From Dictyostelium firmibasis (lineage: Eukaryota; Evosea; Eumycetozoa; Dictyosteliales; Dictyosteliaceae): DNA of 64,000 nt. Under the pieces are notes generated by a model, which worked only from the letters and a program-made list of their open reading frames with translations, ran no database searches and had not been told where the DNA came from. The stretch's first letter is position 1. Each line of letters opens with the position of its first letter. The stretch lies in assembly GCA_036169595.1 (NCBI GenBank), contig CM069765.1, positions 1,821,001 to 1,885,000 of the forward strand. Direction: 5' to 3'. Position numbers and translations under genes: made by a program. Below, in pieces: positions 61,179 through 64,000 of the stretch.

Positions 61179-62138
61179 TTAATTTGAATTTTTAAAATTC
61201 TTGTTTAAAAAATCATAAACTACAGAGAAATCTTTTTGACCATCACCTTTTGCAACTAAGAGAGTGTAGAGTTGATGAGCAGAGTTACCAAGTAAGAGTG
61301 GTTCACCAATTGATTTTGCAGAATCAACAGCGAGACCTAAATCTTTTGTCATGAGAGCAGAACCAAAACCACCGGTGTAACCTCTTGAAGCTGGTGAAGT
61401 TTCAATGACACCTGGACATGGATTATATAATTCAGAAGTCCAACAACGTGCTGATGAAGTATTAAAGATACCAGCTAATTTCTTTGGATCCATACCTTGT
61501 TTAACACCTAAATTCATTGCTTCACTTACAGCAATCATAGAGATACCCAATACTAAATTATTACAAACTTTTGCGACTTGACCAGTACCAACATCACCAC
61601 AATGTACAATATTTTTACCCATACATTCCAAGTATGGTTTAGCACTATTGAAATCTTGTTCACTACCACCTACCATAAAAGTTAAGGTACCAGCTTCAGC
61701 ACCACCTGTACCACCACTAACTGGACAATCTAACATGGTGGTTTGATGTTTCTTAGCGATAGATGCAACTTCACGTGCTGTTGCTGGATCAATGGTTGAG
61801 GAATCTAATAATAATGTACCTGGTTTAACCGATTGGAAAATACCATTCTCACCACAATATACACTCTTTACATGTGCTGATGCTGGTAACATTGTAACGA
61901 TAACATCAGCTTGTTTAGCGACTTCTGATGGTGAATTAGCAATTTTAGCTCCCTTTTCTTTTAATTTATTCATATTATCTTTTGACATATCGAAAACTAC
62001 TAAATTATGACCTTTCTTAATTAAATTAATTGCTTGATGTGCTCCCATATTACCTAATCCAATAAATCCAACAGTCTTTGATGTTGACATATATCTAACA
62101 TTTTTAAATAATAATAAAGTATTCTTTGACGATAACAT
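61179..62138 (-). CDS. hibA: 3-hydroxyisobutyrate dehydrogenase, mitochondrial
   Basis: A single-exon, 319-residue enzyme of valine catabolism that oxidises 3-hydroxyisobutyrate to methylmalonate semialdehyde using NAD. The N-terminus MLSSKNTLLLFKNVRYMSTS is a typical mitochondrial presequence. The Rossmann motif GFIGLGNMGAHQAINLIKKG, the substrate loop DCPVSGGTGGAEAGTLTFMV and the catalytic Lys in GQVAKVCNNLVLGISMIAVSE are all intact, followed by PASRGYTGGFGSALMTKDLG. Length and motif spacing match the family. No introns. It is convergent with the triple-MIT gene, with 103 bp between the stops. Confidence 0.94.
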   Translation of the reverse strand: MLSSKNTLLLFKNVRYMSTSKTVGFIGLGNMGAHQAINLIKKGHNLVVFDMSKDNMNKLKEKGAKIANSPSEVAKQADVIVTMLPASAHVKSVYCGENGIFQSVKPGTLLLDSSTIDPATAREVASIAKKHQTTMLDCPVSGGTGGAEAGTLTFMVGGSEQDFNSAKPYLECMGKNIVHCGDVGTGQVAKVCNNLVLGISMIAVSEAMNLGVKQGMDPKKLAGIFNTSSARCWTSELYNPCPGVIETSPASRGYTGGFGSALMTKDLGLAVDSAKSIGEPLLLGNSAHQLYTLLVAKGDGQKDFSVVYDFLNKNFKNSN

Positions 62139-62151
62139 TTTTTTCCAATTA

Positions 62152-62183
<32 letters not shown>

Positions 62184-62547
62184 AAAAAATTTTGATTTTT
62201 TTTTTAAATTTTTTTTTTTTTTTGTGATTGAATAAGCGTTTAAAAAATATTTAAAAAAAAAAAAAAATAAAAAAAAAATAAAAAAATTTCAGAAATGAAA
62301 TTTCAAACAATTAATACCAACTTGTATTTTAATTTTTTCTTAATTCTTTTTTTTTTTTTTTATATCTGTTCAAAATTTTGGAATTTTTTAACATTTTTTT
62401 TATTTGAATTATATTACAAGTATTATATTTTTTTATTAAATAAATTATTAATTAAAATAAATATTATTATTATTTTATATTTTTTTTTTTCTTAAGAAAA
62501 AGAAATATATTATTTACAAATGAATAGTTTTTAAGAAGAAGGAATAT
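62139..62547. other. Intergenic region between two minus-strand genes
   Basis: 409 bp with the promoter of 3-hydroxyisobutyrate dehydrogenase and the 3' flank of the RBR ligase gene. Homopolymeric A/T; a frame at 62295-62495 is low-complexity Phe/Tyr/Ile sequence and is not a gene. Confidence 0.4.
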
Positions 62548-64000
62548 TTATAAATAAGCTTGATTTCTTCTTTCTCTTGCTCTATTTTTTCTATGTTTAT
62601 GAATTTTAACACAAAGTAAAACGGCACCACCAACCAAAATTAAAGGAGCACCAATAGTGAAAGCAGCTGTATAGAGTGTAATTTTTTTAGCCATTTTTAA
62701 TTTTCTATGTCTTCTACGATGAGGAGGAGGAGTATAAGTGTCTTGAACAAAAGGTGAGTAATATTGACGATCAAAACATTCAGGATACTCATTTGAACTG
62801 TAGTGACCACTTTGATATGGATTCATACATAACCAACAGAATTGATGTTGACAATTGATACAAGACATATGATTACAACCATCATGTTTCTCAATATGAG
62901 ATTTACAATTTGGACATGGTTTAACGAAATGTTTATTTCCCTCTAGAAACTCTGCGTATGCAGTGGAGGCAGATTCGATAGATTTATTCTTTCTACCTTG
63001 GAGTTCCATTGCTTCGGCACCACATTTAGCGCCCTCATGAGAATACTCACCACAGAGCCAACAGAAATCATTTGAACATTTTGGACATGTTAAAACTGGT
63101 TTCTTTTCACTACCACCACGAACTGGTGTATCGCAATCGGGTGTTGGACACCATTTGATTGGTTCAGTTTTCAAAGAAGCTATCATTGAGAACTTTTGAT
63201 ATTTTAACCAATTCTTTTCATTTGTTAATCTATAGATTTCACTCTCTAGTATCTCCTTTTTACATTGTGGATGTGGACATGAGATATCCAATACTCTACC
63301 CTCAGTAATTAATATTCTAAGATGTTCAGTGATACAATCGAAACAATAGATATGATCACATCCCAATGTGAATATTTCATTCGATTGGTCATACTCCATA
63401 TAACAAATTTTACATTCAACAGGTTCGGTTAATTTAGTGGCAACTTTTCTTTTCTCCTCCATCTCTTTCTTTAATTTAATATATTGTTTCAAAACTTTTC
63501 TTTCGATTCCAAAACTTTCTACAATATCTTCAGAATCTGATGATGATTCCGATTCTGATTCTGATCTATCTTCATCTTCCTCTTCATCTTCATCATCTTC
63601 ATCATATTCAAATATTGATCCAGAATCAGTTGATTTCAAAAAGCTTTGTTTTATTCTCGATGGAGTTCTTCCGAAATTAATAATATCTTCATGTAATTGT
63701 TGTTTATTAAATGATTTTTGAACGGTTGGCAATGAATATCTATTACATATTCTCTTTGAATATCCTGAATATCCAATTATAATATCGGTCGTCTTTGGTG
63801 GTGGTGGTGGTGGTTGTGGTGGTCCATTTTTTTTAGGTTTCTTTATCTTTTCAGATTCAGATTCTGATTCTGATTCTGATTCTGATTCAGATTCTGATTG
63901 CTCGTTATGATTATTTACAAATGATGGTATTGTTGTGGTTGTTGTAGTTGTTGTAGTTGTTGTTGTGGTTGTTGTTGTAGTTGTAGTTGTATTTGGTAAT
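62548..64000 (-). CDS. RBR-type E3 ubiquitin ligase, partial (5' end outside the window)
   Basis: The frame stays open to the right edge, so the true start is missing; at least 483 residues are present. From the edge: a Thr run, a Ser/Glu repeat (SESESESE), a Pro run, an acidic part, then RING1 (ECKICYMEY, GCDHIYCFDCITEH), IBR (WCPTPDCDTPV, CPKCSNDFCWLCGEYSHEG) and RING2 (CPNCKSHIEKHDGCNHMSCI, NCQHQFCWLC). The Cys in DGCNHM is at the position of the catalytic, ubiquitin-accepting Cys of RBR ligases. A basic segment (RRRHRKLKMAKK) and one membrane helix (AAFTIGAPLILVGGAVLLCV) follow, with a basic end. A C-terminal anchor recalls the RNF144/RNF19/RNF217 group. It transfers ubiquitin through a RING-HECT hybrid mechanism, here probably at a membrane. 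Confidence 0.92.
   Translation of the reverse strand, partial: LPNTTTTTTTTTTTTTTTTTTTTIPSFVNNHNEQSESESESESESESESEKIKKPKKNGPPQPPPPPPKTTDIIIGYSGYSKRICNRYSLPTVQKSFNKQQLHEDIINFGRTPSRIKQSFLKSTDSGSIFEYDEDDEDEEEDEDRSESESESSSDSEDIVESFGIERKVLKQYIKLKKEMEEKRKVATKLTEPVECKICYMEYDQSNEIFTLGCDHIYCFDCITEHLRILITEGRVLDISCPHPQCKKEILESEIYRLTNEKNWLKYQKFSMIASLKTEPIKWCPTPDCDTPVRGGSEKKPVLTCPKCSNDFCWLCGEYSHEGAKCGAEAMELQGRKNKSIESASTAYAEFLEGNKHFVKPCPNCKSHIEKHDGCNHMSCINCQHQFCWLCMNPYQSGHYSSNEYPECFDRQYYSPFVQDTYTPPPHRRRHRKLKMAKKITLYTAAFTIGAPLILVGGAVLLCVKIHKHRKNRARERRNQAYL

Overview
The window looks like nuclear DNA of a Dictyostelium social amoeba, most likely D. discoideum. The evidence is extreme A+T content outside genes, long A and T runs, short AT-only introns with GTA..AG borders, many (AAT)n and (CAA)n tracts coding for poly-Asn and poly-Gln, AAA-ATG start contexts, and amoeba-specific families (FNIP repeats, CBM49, a Tgr-like IPT/TIG surface protein, and the IP3-receptor-like channel IplA). 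All functional calls come from reading translated sequence; no database search was possible.

Left part (1-26.2 kb) is ordinary, gene-dense chromosome. In order it holds a mitochondrial L51/S25/CI-B8-fold protein (-), 3-hydroxybutyrate dehydrogenase (+), an organelle-targeted malate dehydrogenase (-), a Uev1/Mms2 ubiquitin-conjugating variant (+), cytochrome c1 (-, three exons), Lst8 (+), an FNIP-repeat protein (+), Rer1 (+), the 9.5-kb iplA gene (+, four exons), a mitochondrial RCC1-repeat protein (-) and RNase H2 subunit A (+).

26.2-29.0 kb is an accessory island around a tRNA-Asn(GUU) gene. It contains at least six copies of a tRNA-like, SINE-like repeat with A-box and B-box signatures and a conserved 6-bp hairpin. 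Two copies lie on the minus strand, about 45 bp upstream of the tRNA. Four lie on the plus strand inside a 661-bp insertion that splits a fragment of 18S rRNA and is bounded by a perfect 10-bp target duplication. This nested structure is the most unusual thing in the window.

29.0-38.6 kb returns to genes: an Atm1/ABCB7-type mitochondrial ABC transporter, the CAAX protease Rce1, a 1505-residue BRCT/DUF4062/STAND-NTPase/TPR protein, and a Coa1/Tim21-like mitochondrial membrane protein. A second accessory island (38.6-40.1 kb) holds tRNA-Pro(AGG), a reversed relic of the same tRNA and small dispersed inverted repeats.

40.1-64 kb holds folylpolyglutamate synthase, a secreted CBM49 protein, a lysine-rich repeat protein, a WWE-domain protein, two unrecognised proteins (one of about 1621 residues with a mitochondrial-looking N-terminus), the Fe-S targeting factor CIAO2/MIP18, an atypical Rho-type GTPase, a Tgr-like IPT/TIG surface protein, an aldo/keto reductase with a 270-bp (AAT)n array in an intron, a triple-MIT protein, 3-hydroxyisobutyrate dehydrogenase, and an RBR E3 ligase running off the right edge.

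No operon logic applies. About ten genes encode probable mitochondrial proteins (respiration, ketone-body and valine catabolism, folate, Fe-S export, import or assembly), but nothing shows that they are co-regulated.
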